This document shows, piece by piece, positions 41,333 to 51,886 of a stretch of DNA of 64,000 bases. The position numbers and the translations under genes are program-made. The notes below the pieces were generated by a model. It was not told where the DNA came from. It saw only the letters and a program-made list of their open reading frames with translations, and made no database searches. The first letter of the stretch is position 1. Each line of letters starts with the position of its first letter. Source of the stretch: Pseudoips prasinana (Eukaryota; Arthropoda; Insecta; Lepidoptera; Nolidae); contig OX621238.1 of NCBI GenBank assembly GCA_951640165.1, forward strand, positions 22,902,001 through 22,966,000. The letters are read 5' to 3'.

Positions 41333-42962
41333 GATCAAATATTAAGCGAAACCATTAGCAATTTTAATTAATAACTATGAAATGAATTAAGTTTAGACAG
41401 TATCATTTTAGTGGAAGGATCGAGCATCCCAGAACCCCGCTGAAATCATTTAAATACCGTTGGTATTCTATGTCTACTTTTAGATCAGATTATAATAATA
41501 TGGCATAAAATTTAAGTTTCAATGAGATAACAGGGAGATCTGGAGTGTAAGTTTCACTAAAATCCAACACAAGTCTCTATTAAATTTAGGTAACTGTTCA
41601 TTGTTCTACGTTTGTCTACGTTATGAAGAAATATTTGTTTCCGATTTTTTCAAGCTTCTACTATATTAACTGGATGTGGCCGTTTCGACGTGTTTACAAA
41701 TTTTAGCAAATCGGCCTCCAGGTTTTTTAATATTTACTATAAACAGTTATGTCATGTGTTAGTATCATGTGATTCAGATAAAATAATTACTGCTACAACT
41801 ATCACTACACTTCGCTGATTCCAATTAGTTTTTGGACGATGCCTTCGCAATCGTTGTTAGTGATATACGATGTAACTATCCGTGTCTGTGTAAATGTCCG
41901 ACCGGTTTCGGATTCCACCTGGAATTTATTGACGTGAAAATTCATGAGAGCCTACAACTATATATTTATACCGGAATTCTTGCTTGCTCTGTTGCTACTA
42001 GCATAAATCGCCACCGATTACCAAAACTGCGTGACAATAATAAATATACACAGGATGTCCCAACATTCTAAAGGCCCTTACAACATGTTGACATACATTT
42101 TTAAAGATCCAAACCTTTTCAACCCCACAGGGAACAGACCCAGCATTGACAACATCATGACTTTGACCACAAAATATCCAAAGCATAATCGCCAAAATAC
42201 ACGAAAACATTTTATTTTTCCTTTCTACTGATTGCGACTGAGGCCCATTCAAGCGTACAGCAGCATTTTTCAAGGATAATTCACCAAGATTTTAATTACG
42301 CAGTCTGATGGCTTCATCTGCCTTTGCTAAGATGGTAATTATATAAACGTCGCTTAGAAGAATGCGACTTCGAGTATTCTTTACAACTAAGTCAGCTGAC
42401 AAGCAAACGGTCCGCTCAGAGATTGCCGGTCATCGTAGAATATGGACGCTTGCAATACCGAGAGCATTACTGACGTATGTACATATAGCTGAGCTGTTTA
42501 ATTTCCTGATGAGCTGTAGGACTTTTAATCACACATAGGAACACAATATTATCTGTTAATATTTCGTAAGGCGGATAGATTGTATTACTGTGGTGGATAT
42601 ATTGTGGTACCATAACCTGTACGTAAATAAATAAATATTTTTATCATAAGATAAAAATGGGTAAAAATTTAAATTCCTATGTATTACTCTCTATCAATCA
42701 AGGGCTCTCTAATTTGGATGCAAACCTTCTTAAAGATTGTTGAATATTTTCTCACATCGTACGTCTGGTATGTACGTCAAATCTCTTGTTTTGTTGGCAC
42801 CGACATTAAGTGCTTATGTTGTTAGTTAAACATATAAAGCGTTTTATTTACTAGTCGGAATGCTTTATTGTAATTATCAATATCAATTAATTAATACTTT
42901 GATTTCACTACCAAATAAATACGAATATTATTGTTTTATCACTGGTTAAAGAATTATTATAG
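41333..42962. other. No feature recognised
   Basis: Open frames below 95 codons, mutually overlapping on both strands at 41,832-42,273, with no domain. No gene is claimed. Confidence 0.4.
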
Positions 42963-43011
42963 ACCCCTCTCACTGCTGACCCTGTAAACATGGGACAGCA
43001 GTGAGAGGGGT
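42963..43011. repeat. Perfect hairpin, 16-bp arms, 17-nt loop
   Basis: acccctctcactgctg (42,963-42,978) is the exact reverse complement of 42,996-43,011. Confidence 0.85.
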
Positions 43012-43409
43012 TAAGAGAGTTAAGATTTTGTAAAATAATTTATAGAATATTTACCGAGTACCCCTTTCTTTTTGTGGATTTGACTTTGGATTTATGGTTG
43101 TTGCTTTAATAAAATAAAGTCCTCTTGGGCGAATTTTGGCCATGGCGGCCATCGTAAATAGAGACCTGCGCGGGACATATTATAGTGCAAAAGTGTGTGT
43201 TTAAACATAGGTGCACTCTCTATCCTCACTCTCACGATGGCCGAGTTAGCTAAAAAGACTGGAAAACCGTAAGATGCAGGATCGACGGCTTTACATGCTC
43301 TCCGAGGCACGGAAGTATGACAGAATTTCTCATAAAAGTATAATTTCAATATAATTATAGGATAAAAGAATAGGATAGATAAGAAAAAGGATAGGACCTA
43401 ATTCGTAAT

Positions 43410-43447
43410 TATCGATTGAACACTCTACCGCTAGACCAACGAGGCAA
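43410..43447 (-). repeat. SINE-C head fragment
   Basis: On minus 'gcctcgttggtctagcggta', 'gagtgttcaatcg' matches the tRNA-like head of SINE-C (copies at 38 and 20,580). Confidence 0.5.
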
Positions 43448-43491
43448 AGACGATATTATTTCGTACTTTTTATGAGATGTAACCCAAGAAG

Positions 43492-43747
43492 CTCATAGCT
43501 AAACTCTCACCAGTCCGTAATTGATCGGCGAGGTTAAGCCAATAGGCTCGCTGCCGGCCCATAGATGAGTGACCGCCAAAGTGGTTTTATTTATGAGCGC
43601 CTTCGTGCTTCGGAGGGCACGTTAAGCTCCCGTTAAGGTCCCGGTTGTTGTCATTCGGCAACAGTCGTTAAGCCATGTCATAGGCCTACTGGGCGACTGA
43701 ACAACTCTGACACTAGGGTAACCGCTGCCCATACGATAAGGAAGTAA
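43492..43747 (+). mobile_element. SINE-D copy 5 (5S rRNA-derived SINE) with 13-bp target duplication
   Basis: It is flanked by the exact direct repeat GTAACCCAAGAAG (43,479-43,491 and 43,748-43,760), which fixes the element at 256 bp. The head is 5S-like: 'gtccgtaattgatcggcgag', 'gttaagcc', 'aggctcgctgccggccc', 'gatgagtgaccgcc'. The body follows: 'ccttcgtgcttcggagggca', 'cgttaagccatgtcataggc', 'gacactagggtaaccgctgc', ending 'acgataaggaagtaa'. This copy defines both ends of the family and shows that it moved by retrotransposition. Confidence 0.85.
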
Positions 43748-43760
43748 GTAACCCAAGAAG

Positions 43761-44449
43761 TAATTTCCTTACCAAAAGACAAGGGCCAACAGTCAAGTTG
43801 TGGACAACAAAGTCAAAACAATTATGGGCGTTTTTAATGAAGAAAATTCTGAAAACAACCTGTTTTCCCGTGCATCAGTGATGAATATAACATATGTATA
43901 TCGCGAAGTAGATCCACGGAAACCCGAGATATTTTTGTAGTGAAATACATTTCAGTTGTGGAGTTAGTTACGTGTTTGGATCCGTCGCAAACCGGGAAAA
44001 GCCTCCAAATCTCTTGTCTTTAGTCTCTAAAATAGGTAAAAGGATGCTCATGCAATTTTTATTATTACGACAGCGTAAGATAGGAATAAGAAGAAAGTAG
44101 GTATTGGGACTGTGAAAAGTATTAGGATAAGTTATATTCCTGTGCATTGTGCCTCTGTGTTGATAAACGATGATATGAATATGGAATATACGTTTTCAGT
44201 TTTCGTATATGGATGAAATAAAAAAACACGTTTAAATTTCGAGAATAGGTCGCGGTTGATTTTTTGTCTTATAGCCTTTAATAACTATTAATAAGATATA
44301 AATATAGCAGGAGATAGACGAAGAAGCTACTTATAGATTTCCCGTGTTAGACTTTTAAACAAACCTTTTAATCCATGCCTTTTAGCAGCAAAACCAACTG
44401 TTAGACATAAATTGTATACATTAGGATACATTGTTTACGTATTAATAGG
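43761..44449. other. No feature recognised
   Basis: No supportable feature. Confidence 0.4.
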
Positions 44450-44698
44450 TTTGACTGGCCTGTGGTTAGTGACACTGACCCGGTAGGTGTAGGGTGAGGT
44501 AGTGGGTTCGAACTGCACCAAACATAAATAATAATAAACATAAGTAATAAGCACGATAATTTGTTCTATGTATGGGTGTAAATTACTTGTAAAATATATG
44601 TATTTTGAACTATATGTCTATATATTTTTCAGTTGTCTGATTGCCATAATACATGCTATGCTATACCTAGTTTGCGATGAGATGGTAGTGTATTAGTT
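44450..44698 (+). mobile_element. SINE-E copy 2 (tRNA-derived)
   Basis: 'ggcctgtggttagtgacact', 'gacccggtaggtgtag', B box 'gggttcgaactgc', body 'aagcacgataatttgttcta', 'tgtatgggtgtaaatt', end 'gatgagatggtagtgt'. Confidence 0.65.
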
Positions 44699-44853
44699 CA
44701 TCATCATCATATCAGCCGAAAGATGTCCACTGCTTCTAGCAGCGACAAGGGACGCCTTTGTCTACAAAGGCATCCCCCAAGGATCTTCACAATGGACGGT
44801 TTTGTGCACATCCATCGATTTCCCGCGTCCCTTAAAAGATCGTCGGTCCATCT
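44699..44853 (-). mobile_element. RTE-type 3' end with an internal inverted insertion
   Basis: 'catcatcatcatatcagccg' and 'aagatgtccactgct' is the tail. About 30 extra bases ('ctagcagcgacaagggacgc') interrupt the family sequence before 'ctacaaaggcatcccccaag', creating 'gcctttgtctacaaaggc', a small palindrome absent from the 7903 copy. Confidence 0.65.
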
Positions 44854-45046
44854 TGTATTTATATTTTATTTATTTATTGAGTACCTACAAACACATCATA
44901 AACATTAACAATTCACACAAAAAATAGTATAACAATGGTCACTGATGCATATAACGATAATGGCGTACATAATATTTTTCACATTTAACAGTTATATATA
45001 ATTAAGTATAAAACTAAAACTTGATGTTATATTACATTACATCACC
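44854..45046 (-). repeat. LINE-like 3' end (minus)
   Basis: 'tatttatttattgagtacct', 'acaaacacatcataaac' on plus. On minus it would be a 3' UTR ending in an (AAAT)n-like tail. The parent element is unknown. Confidence 0.4.
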
Positions 45047-45320
45047 TGGATGAATGAATGGTCATCTACCACCGTGCGTTTCACAAGAAACTTTTTGCCG
45101 CGCACTACCGCTCTGTGGAATCAATTAGCTGCGGAGGTGTTTCCGATCCGGTATGTCATGGCAACCTTCAAGAAGCGTGCTAGTCTTTTCTTAAAGGCCG
45201 GTAATGCACTTGCGGCTCCTCTGGTGTTGCGAGTGTCCATGGGCGGCGGTGATCACTTACCATCAGGTGACCCAATTGCTCGTTTGCCATCCTATTACTT
45301 ATATACAAAAAAATTATATT
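45047..45320 (+). mobile_element. 5'-truncated LINE, C-terminal coding end plus 3' UTR
   Basis: The frame reads RFTRNFLPRTTALWNQL, EVFPIRYVMATFKKRAS, the usual end of Jockey-type ORF2 proteins (LPRTxxLWNxLP...VFP..Y....FK). The 3' end has 'gatcacttaccatcaggtga', 'cccaattgctcgtttgcc', then 'tatacaaaaaaatt', like the Bombyx BMC1/Jockey 3' end (recalled). Only the last 270 bp was inserted. Confidence 0.7.
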
Positions 45321-45409
45321 ATAAAGACAGTTAAATTGTGATATAGTTATTAAACTAACAAATGATATTATAACAAGACAAGAAACAAGTAACTTGTATA
45401 TAAGTTATC

Positions 45410-45545
45410 CCTTTGTATTTATTTGTTTATTTTTATTTATTTATTTCCTAACCACTTCGCAATAATGCTCCCGCCAAATATTGGTTACGGCGGCCATGTT
45501 GGTGGCTAGCCAACTAGTAACATAGGACGTATTGACGTATTTTAC
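45410..45545 (-). repeat. LINE-like 3' end (minus)
   Basis: An (AAAT)n-like tail on minus ('tttatttttatttatttatt' on plus) is followed by 'ccgccaaatattggttacgg', 'cggccatgttggtggc'. Probably a truncated LINE. Confidence 0.35.
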
Positions 45546-45689
45546 TATATTATATATTGTTTATGCGCAAAAACAGATGCATTTACTATTTATTATCAGT
45601 ATCCGATGTGACGGCAATGCAATACAATCGCTAAATTGATCTGCCGGCATGTATCGTTCGTAGCTTAACGACAGAGCGCCTACCCCGAC

Positions 45690-45800
45690 TTTTTTATTTA
45701 TTTATTATTGAAAAAAGTAGGTACACATTTAAGTTTTAGACATTTTTGCCAAACTGCACAGCAGTTTGTCGGCAACGTTCTCGCTCTGTTTACATTTTTA
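45690..45800 (-). repeat. LINE-like 3' end (minus)
   Basis: 'tttttatttatttattattg', 'aaaaaagtaggtacac' then 'aactgcacagcagtttgtcg', a third minus-strand AT-tailed end. The family is not identified. Confidence 0.3.
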
Positions 45801-46079
45801 TTACTTAATTGCTATTCAGTTCAGTATGCAATGCTAAAGTAAGGAAGTATACGAGATAGAATATAAGATGGAAAGATGTTACTACTAAGTTTCTACAATA
45901 CAAAGTAAAGGAAGAAATAAGATTTATTTTAAAATACATACAGATATGCCATATCGATTTAATCAAGAATTAATAATATTCGATTCCCGCAAATTTATGA
46001 CTTCGGAGTATATTTGCATTGCGAATAATGATACAAAACTAAAATTCAATAAAATTATAGATTCCTATTAAATGGCATA

Positions 46080-46353
46080 AATGGCGGGTAAATGTTTGCC
46101 TTTCACGCCGCCGGTCGTGGGGTCGATTCCCACCCAGGACAAATATTTGTGTGCATGAACATGTCTCTTTGTTCTGAGTCTGAGTGTTATTATCTACATA
46201 AGTATGTATTTACAAAAGAAAATTGTTACCAATTTTCTTTTGTAAATATATGTAAAGTATATGTAATATATCAGTTTCCATAGTACAAGTTCTGCTTAGT
46301 TTGGGATTAGATGGCGGTGTGTGAATAGTGTCGCAGGATATTATTTTTTTTTT
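46080..46353 (+). mobile_element. SINE-A copy with an internal palindrome
   Basis: 'gggtaaatgtttgcctttca', 'cgccgccggtcgtggg', B box 'gtcgattccc', body 'catgaacatgtctctttgtt', end 'gggattagatggcggtgtgt' and 'cgcaggatattatt'. Within the body a perfect inverted duplication (46,207-46,248) replaces the few bases seen in sister copies. Confidence 0.85.
46207..46248. repeat. Perfect hairpin inside SINE-A, 18-bp arms, 6-nt loop
   Basis: tatttacaaaagaaaatt (46,207-46,224) and its exact reverse complement (46,231-46,248) flank 'gttacc'. In other copies 'tatttacaaaagaaaa' occurs once and is followed directly by 'gtagtatatgtaat', so the second arm is a local inverted duplication of SINE sequence. Confidence 0.9.
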
Positions 46354-46730
46354 ATTGTACGATATTTAAAAACTATGGGTACTTTTATAATAATACTTGT
46401 CTACAAAAACAGTTCAGTAATTTTACAGTAACTTTGTAAACTAATATTGATATGTTTTTCTTAATATAAAAGCGTAAATAATTCTATCTTTTGTAAGTTA
46501 AGCTCACAGATAAGTTTGAAATAACAATGCTAAGCTGCACCAAAGAGATGTCTGCCTTTATTCCACTCAAATAACTATGTACATTAAACTTTTATCATTA
46601 CAGATTGAGCACAGGAGCTGAGGTAGGATTTACGTAAATCCCCTAGAGCTCATGAGTAGAGCACGTCTTGCCGATTCCACCAGATTCTACTACCAGTAAT
46701 TCTGTACCTACTAAGATGATCAGTGGTGTA

Positions 46731-46865
46731 CAGACGCCAGCACATCAAGCTACCCCAATCTGTCAAATCTCCCCAATTGAAAGTGAACCTTATGCTTATG
46801 TGATAAAGTTGAAAATCTATAAAAGAAATCTGACAGATTGGGGTGGCTGGATGTGCTGGCGTCTG
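46731..46865. mobile_element. TA-flanked MITE, copy 3 (best preserved)
   Basis: CAGACGCCAGCACATC at the left and its exact reverse complement GATGTGCTGGCGTCTG at the right, with TA outside both (46,729-46,730, 46,866-46,867). An inner inverted block follows, 'taccccaatctgtcaaat' against the matching right arm. 135 bp, no coding. Confidence 0.85.
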
Positions 46866-47088
46866 TACCTTGACCGCCCGGGGCCCGTAGTATAATGTTG
46901 TGGACTCCTTCACGTCAATAATAAAACAAAACAATATTTATTATTATTGTATAACTAATGTAGCAATCATTTGGTACTTAATCAGTTAATTATTAGTGAT
47001 ATGAGAAGCTTACTTTTAACAAATTGTGACACTAAGCATATACATATATAGATATTCTTGAGGTAAGTTTTAACTTTATAAGTAAATG

Positions 47089-47322
47089 ATAATAATAATA
47101 ATATCCTGGGACATTATTTACACACGACCATCTGATCCCAATCAAAGCAGAGCTTGTACTATGGAAACCAGATAACTGATATACTACCTTTCTTTTGTAA
47201 ATACATACTTATATAGATAATTACACCCAGACTCAGGACAAACAGAAATTGTCATGCATACAAATACCACGACCTCCGGCATGAAAAGCAAGCATTTGCC
47301 AACCATGCCAACATTTCCGTCA
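47089..47322 (-). mobile_element. SINE-A copy
   Basis: Left end 'aatatcctgggacattattt', 'acacacgaccatctgatccc'; right end 'aagcaagcatttgccaacca', 'tgccaac'. The B-box region has lost about 15 bp ('acaaataccacgacctccgg'). Confidence 0.8.
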
Positions 47323-47924
47323 TAAATTAACTCAAAATATCTTTCAACTGCCTTTATACAGTTCAGTTATCTAATTTTGTTAACTTTGATAATTTGGAGG
47401 CCCGCGCTTAGGCAAATATATTTCTTTTTTAATTTATTTATATTGCAAATCGTATTTTCTGCAATAATAGGCTAATGTATGATGCTAAGCTGTTTAGTGT
47501 TATTTGGGGCTCCTATGAGGCCTGTAACATTCGTCTACTAATGCTGTACGATCATAAATGTCCATTTAAAATTGAAACAAGGAAAAGATATAGCTAGAGC
47601 GTTAACGTGGTTCTACAAGCTCAGCCGGGCCCGGGGTGAGTTTGTAAATCCGGGAAAGGTCAGACACCTTCCGGCCTACTTTTATTAAAGCAACGGTAAA
47701 CAGCGCAAAATAAGTTATTTATGAAAACTAATCATGTCTGAAAAGAATTCAAAGAGATCATTTAATATTCTTTTTAAAGCATTTAAAATACGACTTACGA
47801 GATGAAAGTAACTCAAAATTACAGTAACTTAATAATTTACTTCTTATTTGTTATGTATAATTTTTGTACATATTCTTTAAAATTATATAATTGAGTATTC
47901 ACTTTGCTGAAAAAAATTAAATAT
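47323..47924. other. No feature recognised
   Basis: No supportable feature. Confidence 0.4.
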
Positions 47925-48134
47925 TATATTTTTTTTTATTCACTCACGGCTATCTGATCCGAAACTAAGCAGAGCTTGTACTATGGAAAAATAACTGATA
48001 TGTAACTACATATACTTCTTTTCTTTTGTAAATACATATCTACTACTTAGATAATTAAACCCAGACTCAGGACAAACAGACATGTTCATGCACACAAATA
48101 TTGGTTGTCCTGGGTGGGAATCGAACCCACGACG
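47925..48134 (-). mobile_element. SINE-A copy (5' head replaced)
   Basis: The body runs from 'cacggctatctgatccgaaa' to the B box 'gggaatcgaacccacgac', where the family sequence ends abruptly and a perfect hairpin begins at 48,136. The tRNA-like head is missing. Confidence 0.8.
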
Positions 48135-48135
48135 A

Positions 48136-48185
48136 AACGTGAGCTGATGGATGTCGAAGCGATCCGACATCCATCAGCTCACGTT
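48136..48185. repeat. Perfect hairpin, 21-bp arms, 8-nt loop
   Basis: 48,136-48,156 (core cgtgagctgatggatgtcg) is the exact reverse complement of 48,165-48,185, with loop 'aagcgatc'. It starts exactly at the breakpoint of the truncated SINE-A. Confidence 0.9.
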
Positions 48186-49308
48186 GTACTGCACACTACC
48201 AGATCAAGCCACGTCACCGTCGATTATTAATAGTACGTTTCAAAGTTTCTCCATCCCCCAAATTTTCGGGGAACCTATACAAACAATAACTTTTCAATTA
48301 GATCGCAATCGATATAAATTCACTGACAAGCCTCGGGTCAAAATCTCCAACATTATAAAAGATTCTATACGAAGTAAGCACTTCTAAATTCACAGTTTTA
48401 CATTCATAAACAATTTGTAATCCTTAATGTTGATATTTATATAGTGAATTACATTTTTAAAGAATGTACCTAGATAATGTTGGACGCGTTGTGCATTATC
48501 TCATATTAGCAGGCACATTTATCAGACTGCGGTCACATTCTACTAACGAAAATATAAACGGATTATGTACCTTAACGAAAATATTGCTGGATTTACTGTA
48601 TGACCGCCATGCCACCCGCGGCGTGACAGAAATAGAAAATATCTGATAGTAACGCTTGCACATAACGTACATCATATGATGACAGCGACATGACAACCGT
48701 TAACAAACATTCACATAAAACAGCATATAAAAATAATATGCAACTTTGTCTATCGATTTGTTTGATTAGTGTGATTTGAGTGACGGATTTAAGACATTGC
48801 ATAAATTCAGATATTTGTTTACATGACACAGAATATGCCAATTAAAAGTAAACAGTGTCTACAAATTGTTTCGTATATTAATTTTAATTAAAATATTTTT
48901 AAATTGAGAGATAATTATAATATAATAAATTATTGATGGTTGCGCCAAAAAGTAAACTGTGGTGACATTTAATAATCTTGTAAAGATCTTCTTTCATATT
49001 TCAATTGCTGTGAGTTAATTGGGAGTTGCTACGAGAATGTCATTGTCATTATACCAAATAAGCAACATCAATTTAATTCCGTGCCATATCTACACGCAAC
49101 ATTACTTATTTCAAATCTATAATCAGAATCAAAAATATTATTCAATATTCACATATATTTTTAAATCGTCATTTATTTTTCTCTTTTGTGCAGTCCATGA
49201 CACCTACTGAAAAACTTTTACCGAAATTCTCAATGGAAAGCCCCGCTGGAAATGGAAAGCATAGAGGGTGATCGATAAAGCTTTTTACAGGTTTAGATTT
49301 ATTTCTAA
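48186..49308. other. No gene recognised
   Basis: A 78-codon frame (48,151-48,387) continues out of the hairpin (DQATSPSIINSTFQSFSIPQ). It has no known domain and starts inside the palindrome, so I do not claim it. The rest shows nothing. Confidence 0.4.
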
Positions 49309-49480
49309 CTAGCTGTGCCCCGTGGTTTTACCCGCTTTAAACTTTATAAATTATAGCCTATGTGTTAATCCAGAGCATACCAAATTTTATTAAAATTGCT
49401 TCAGCCCTTTAGTCGTGAAGAAGTAACAAACATACACACTCACTCACTCACACAATCACAAACTTTTATAATATAAGTGT
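49309..49480 (+). repeat. CTAGC-type repeat copy
   Basis: 'ctagctgtgccccgtggttt', 'tacccgctttaaactttata', 'cagccctttagtcgtgaaga', 'agtaacaaacatacacactc'. It is colinear with the repeat split by the RTE at 54,674-56,215. Confidence 0.75.
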
Positions 49481-49495
49481 AATAGTATTTTTCTA

Positions 49496-49545
49496 TATTT
49501 ATTTATTTTTTGGAAAACCAACAGCTATACATAAAAATATTATAT
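49496..49545 (-). repeat. LINE-like 3' end, inverted copy of that at 22,480-22,539
   Basis: 'atttattttttggaaaacca', 'acagctatacataaaaatat' on plus is the reverse complement of the 3' end inserted in SINE-A at 22.4 kb. Confidence 0.6.
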
Positions 49546-50040
49546 TATATTTCGGAAGAATGTTATTTTTATATATCGGAGAAGAAAATGTTTTGAAAAT
49601 TAGAAAATTAAATTTTTGTTCTTGTTATAGGATTTATAGGTACGACCTTAATGTTATTAAATATAAAACTCAGTATTTAAGGAGCTTTTATTAGCTAGTT
49701 CAATGCTATAAAAAAGATGCTGTTAAGGAAAAGTAATAAACATACAACGTAGAGTTTGCAGTTATTAGTTATTTGCAGTTCTACGATGCTCTAAAAAAGT
49801 TAACGTTGCACAACAATAACCAAGGGTTTGGAACTTTTTAAATTACCTGGGCTAAATGGGTAGCAATGAAAAAGCCTTGCACAGAGTACACAATAATCAC
49901 GGTCTTTTGTATATAATTATTATGATAACTAAGGTTCCCTGTTACCTGCAAAGTGTGCTTACTGCAAAAGAAGCAGATGAAAAATTTAAAGTTACTGGCT
50001 ACTGAAAAAGGATACTAGATAGAATTTTATCATTAAGATA

Positions 50041-50262
50041 GTGTAGCGGCGAAGAACGTTGCCTCGCCACTCCATATCTCGGGTTCGATTCCCGCACAGG
50101 ACAACTATTCATGGGTGAGTTTTTCATGATCCATAAGTTGTTGTACTGAGTCTGGGTGTGTGTGCTTTATTGGCTTCAATTATATGTTTGTGAAGTACCG
50201 CGCAATAATAGGATTAATTTCCCTGGCGGGCACTGTCTTCTTTAATATGTAAAGATATATAT
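50041..50262 (+). mobile_element. SINE-B copy
   Basis: 'gtgtagcggcgaagaacgtt', 'gcctcgccactccat', B box 'gggttcgattcccg', body 'gtactgagtctgggtgtg', 'gtgaagtaccgcgcaataat', end 'cactgtcttctttaa'. Confidence 0.75.
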
Positions 50263-50379
50263 AGAGCAGTTCATTCAATTATTGCAGGATAGGGATCGAA
50301 TGCATTATTTAGTCGCCCGTTGTAAGATTAGCTTACAAGAGAACACTAGAGACAAGATTGAAGTCTATGAAAAACTTAT

Positions 50380-50628
50380 ATAATAATAATATTAATAATA
50401 TTTTGCGACACTATTAACACACGGCCATCTGATACCAAACTAAGCAGAGCCTGTACTATGGAAACCAGATTTTCTTTTGTAAATTCATTCTTATATAGAT
50501 AATTACACCCAGACTCAGGACGAACAGACATGTTAATGCACACAAATATCTGTCCTGGGTGGGAATCAAACCCACGACCTCCGGCGTGAAAAGCAAGCAT
50601 TTGCCAACCACGCCAACAGGCCCGTCAA
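50380..50628 (-). mobile_element. SINE-A copy (near consensus)
   Basis: From 'ataataatattaataatatt' and 'acacacggccatctgatacc' to 'gggaatcaaacccacgacct', 'gaaaagcaagcatttgccaa', 'ccacgccaacaggcccgtca'. The head and B box are well preserved. Confidence 0.85.
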
Positions 50629-51431
50629 TCCAGTCATATCTAGGCTATTCTACTACTACTTATTACAATTCTGAAAGTGTATCTGTTCCGTTATTTGCTA
50701 CTTCTTCTCGCCTCAGCTGATGTGTCTTAAATTAGGAACGAAGGTAACAACGGTAGAAACTTCCAATGTAGCATATCAGCATATCTAATAGCTTTCCTCG
50801 TGGGAAAGCCAGCAGGCGGTAGTCTACATAAAAAACTAATTTCTACGTTATATTTATTAACCTTTAGTTAGATTTCATATAAATGAATCTAAAGTGCTGC
50901 AAAATGTTGTCATGGATCAATATTTTGACTTCGTGCGATCGGCTTCGCGTTATACGAATCAATATTTACGCTTCTACATCGTATTTTGACATGTGGCTAC
51001 CATTGACCGAAGTTGATTTCTGAGCTAACTGAACTTGTCACTATGTACAAAGAAAACACTCATACATACGGTTAAAATAAACAAATAACTTAGGTATTCA
51101 CATACACATGTACTAGTAAGAACCACGACGATAAAATTTATTTTATGTAATATGTGTTCTTTATCTTCAATTTAAATTAAATAAAGGGCAAGTCCTGGGC
51201 TTTCTTCTACAAATGGATCTCTAAACTATGGAACAGAATAGTCGAAACCCACTTACCAAGGGTGTACATCTTGTAAACTACAATAATCAGCACATACTGT
51301 TTATTTCTAGTATTCTACATGCTTAATGTGGATTAGCACAAAGTTGCTAAGTTTTTTGGAGTAAAATACGTACTTTGAATGTACCTACTTTATCCTAAAG
51401 ATAAATTGCATAGGACATATTACTGTACAAT
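50629..51431. other. No feature recognised
   Basis: No supportable feature. Confidence 0.4.
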
Positions 51432-51807
51432 TAACTAAAATAAGCTAGACTACGTTTACGAGTTGTCTTACTTTAACTTTCGTTGTTAGGTTTCGGTAAG
51501 ATGGCGTCAAAAGCGCCTAAGTGCGTTAGCAAAATCTCGAACGGATTGTTTAAATTCGAGTCTGAGAACAACGGTTCGGTGGCGGAGCGTCTAACGTGCA
51601 TGGTGCCGGCTACCCCGTTTAACTAAAATAAGCTAGACTACGTTTACGAGTTGTCTTACTTTAACTTCCGTTGTTAGGTTTCGGTACGATGGCGTCAAAA
51701 GCGCCTTAAGTGTGTTAGCAAAATCTCGAACGGATTGTTTAAATTCAAGTCTGAGAACCACGGTGCGGTGGCGGAGCGTCTAACGTGCATGGTGCCGGAT
51801 ACCCCGT
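51432..51807. repeat. Tandem duplication, 2 x 188 bp
   Basis: 51,432-51,619 and 51,620-51,807 are colinear and differ at only a handful of positions. The unit includes 'taactaaaataagctagact', 'aggtttcggtaagatggcgt' and 'gtctaacgtgcatggtgccg'. On minus the right copy is open (51,695-51,886, MHVRRSATAPWFSDLNLNNP) with a non-AT-rich, coding-like look. I do not recognise the protein; it may be a repeat-derived frame. Confidence 0.85.
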
Positions 51808-51886
51808 GGGTCGCGGTCAATTCTAACCCGCACTTAAATTTAACCAATTCATTTGAATGATATTTGAAACTGGTCCCAATTTGCAA

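Noticed and set aside
48151..48387. 78-codon frame on plus
   Set aside because: It starts inside a perfect palindrome at a SINE breakpoint and has no known motif; not enough to call a gene.
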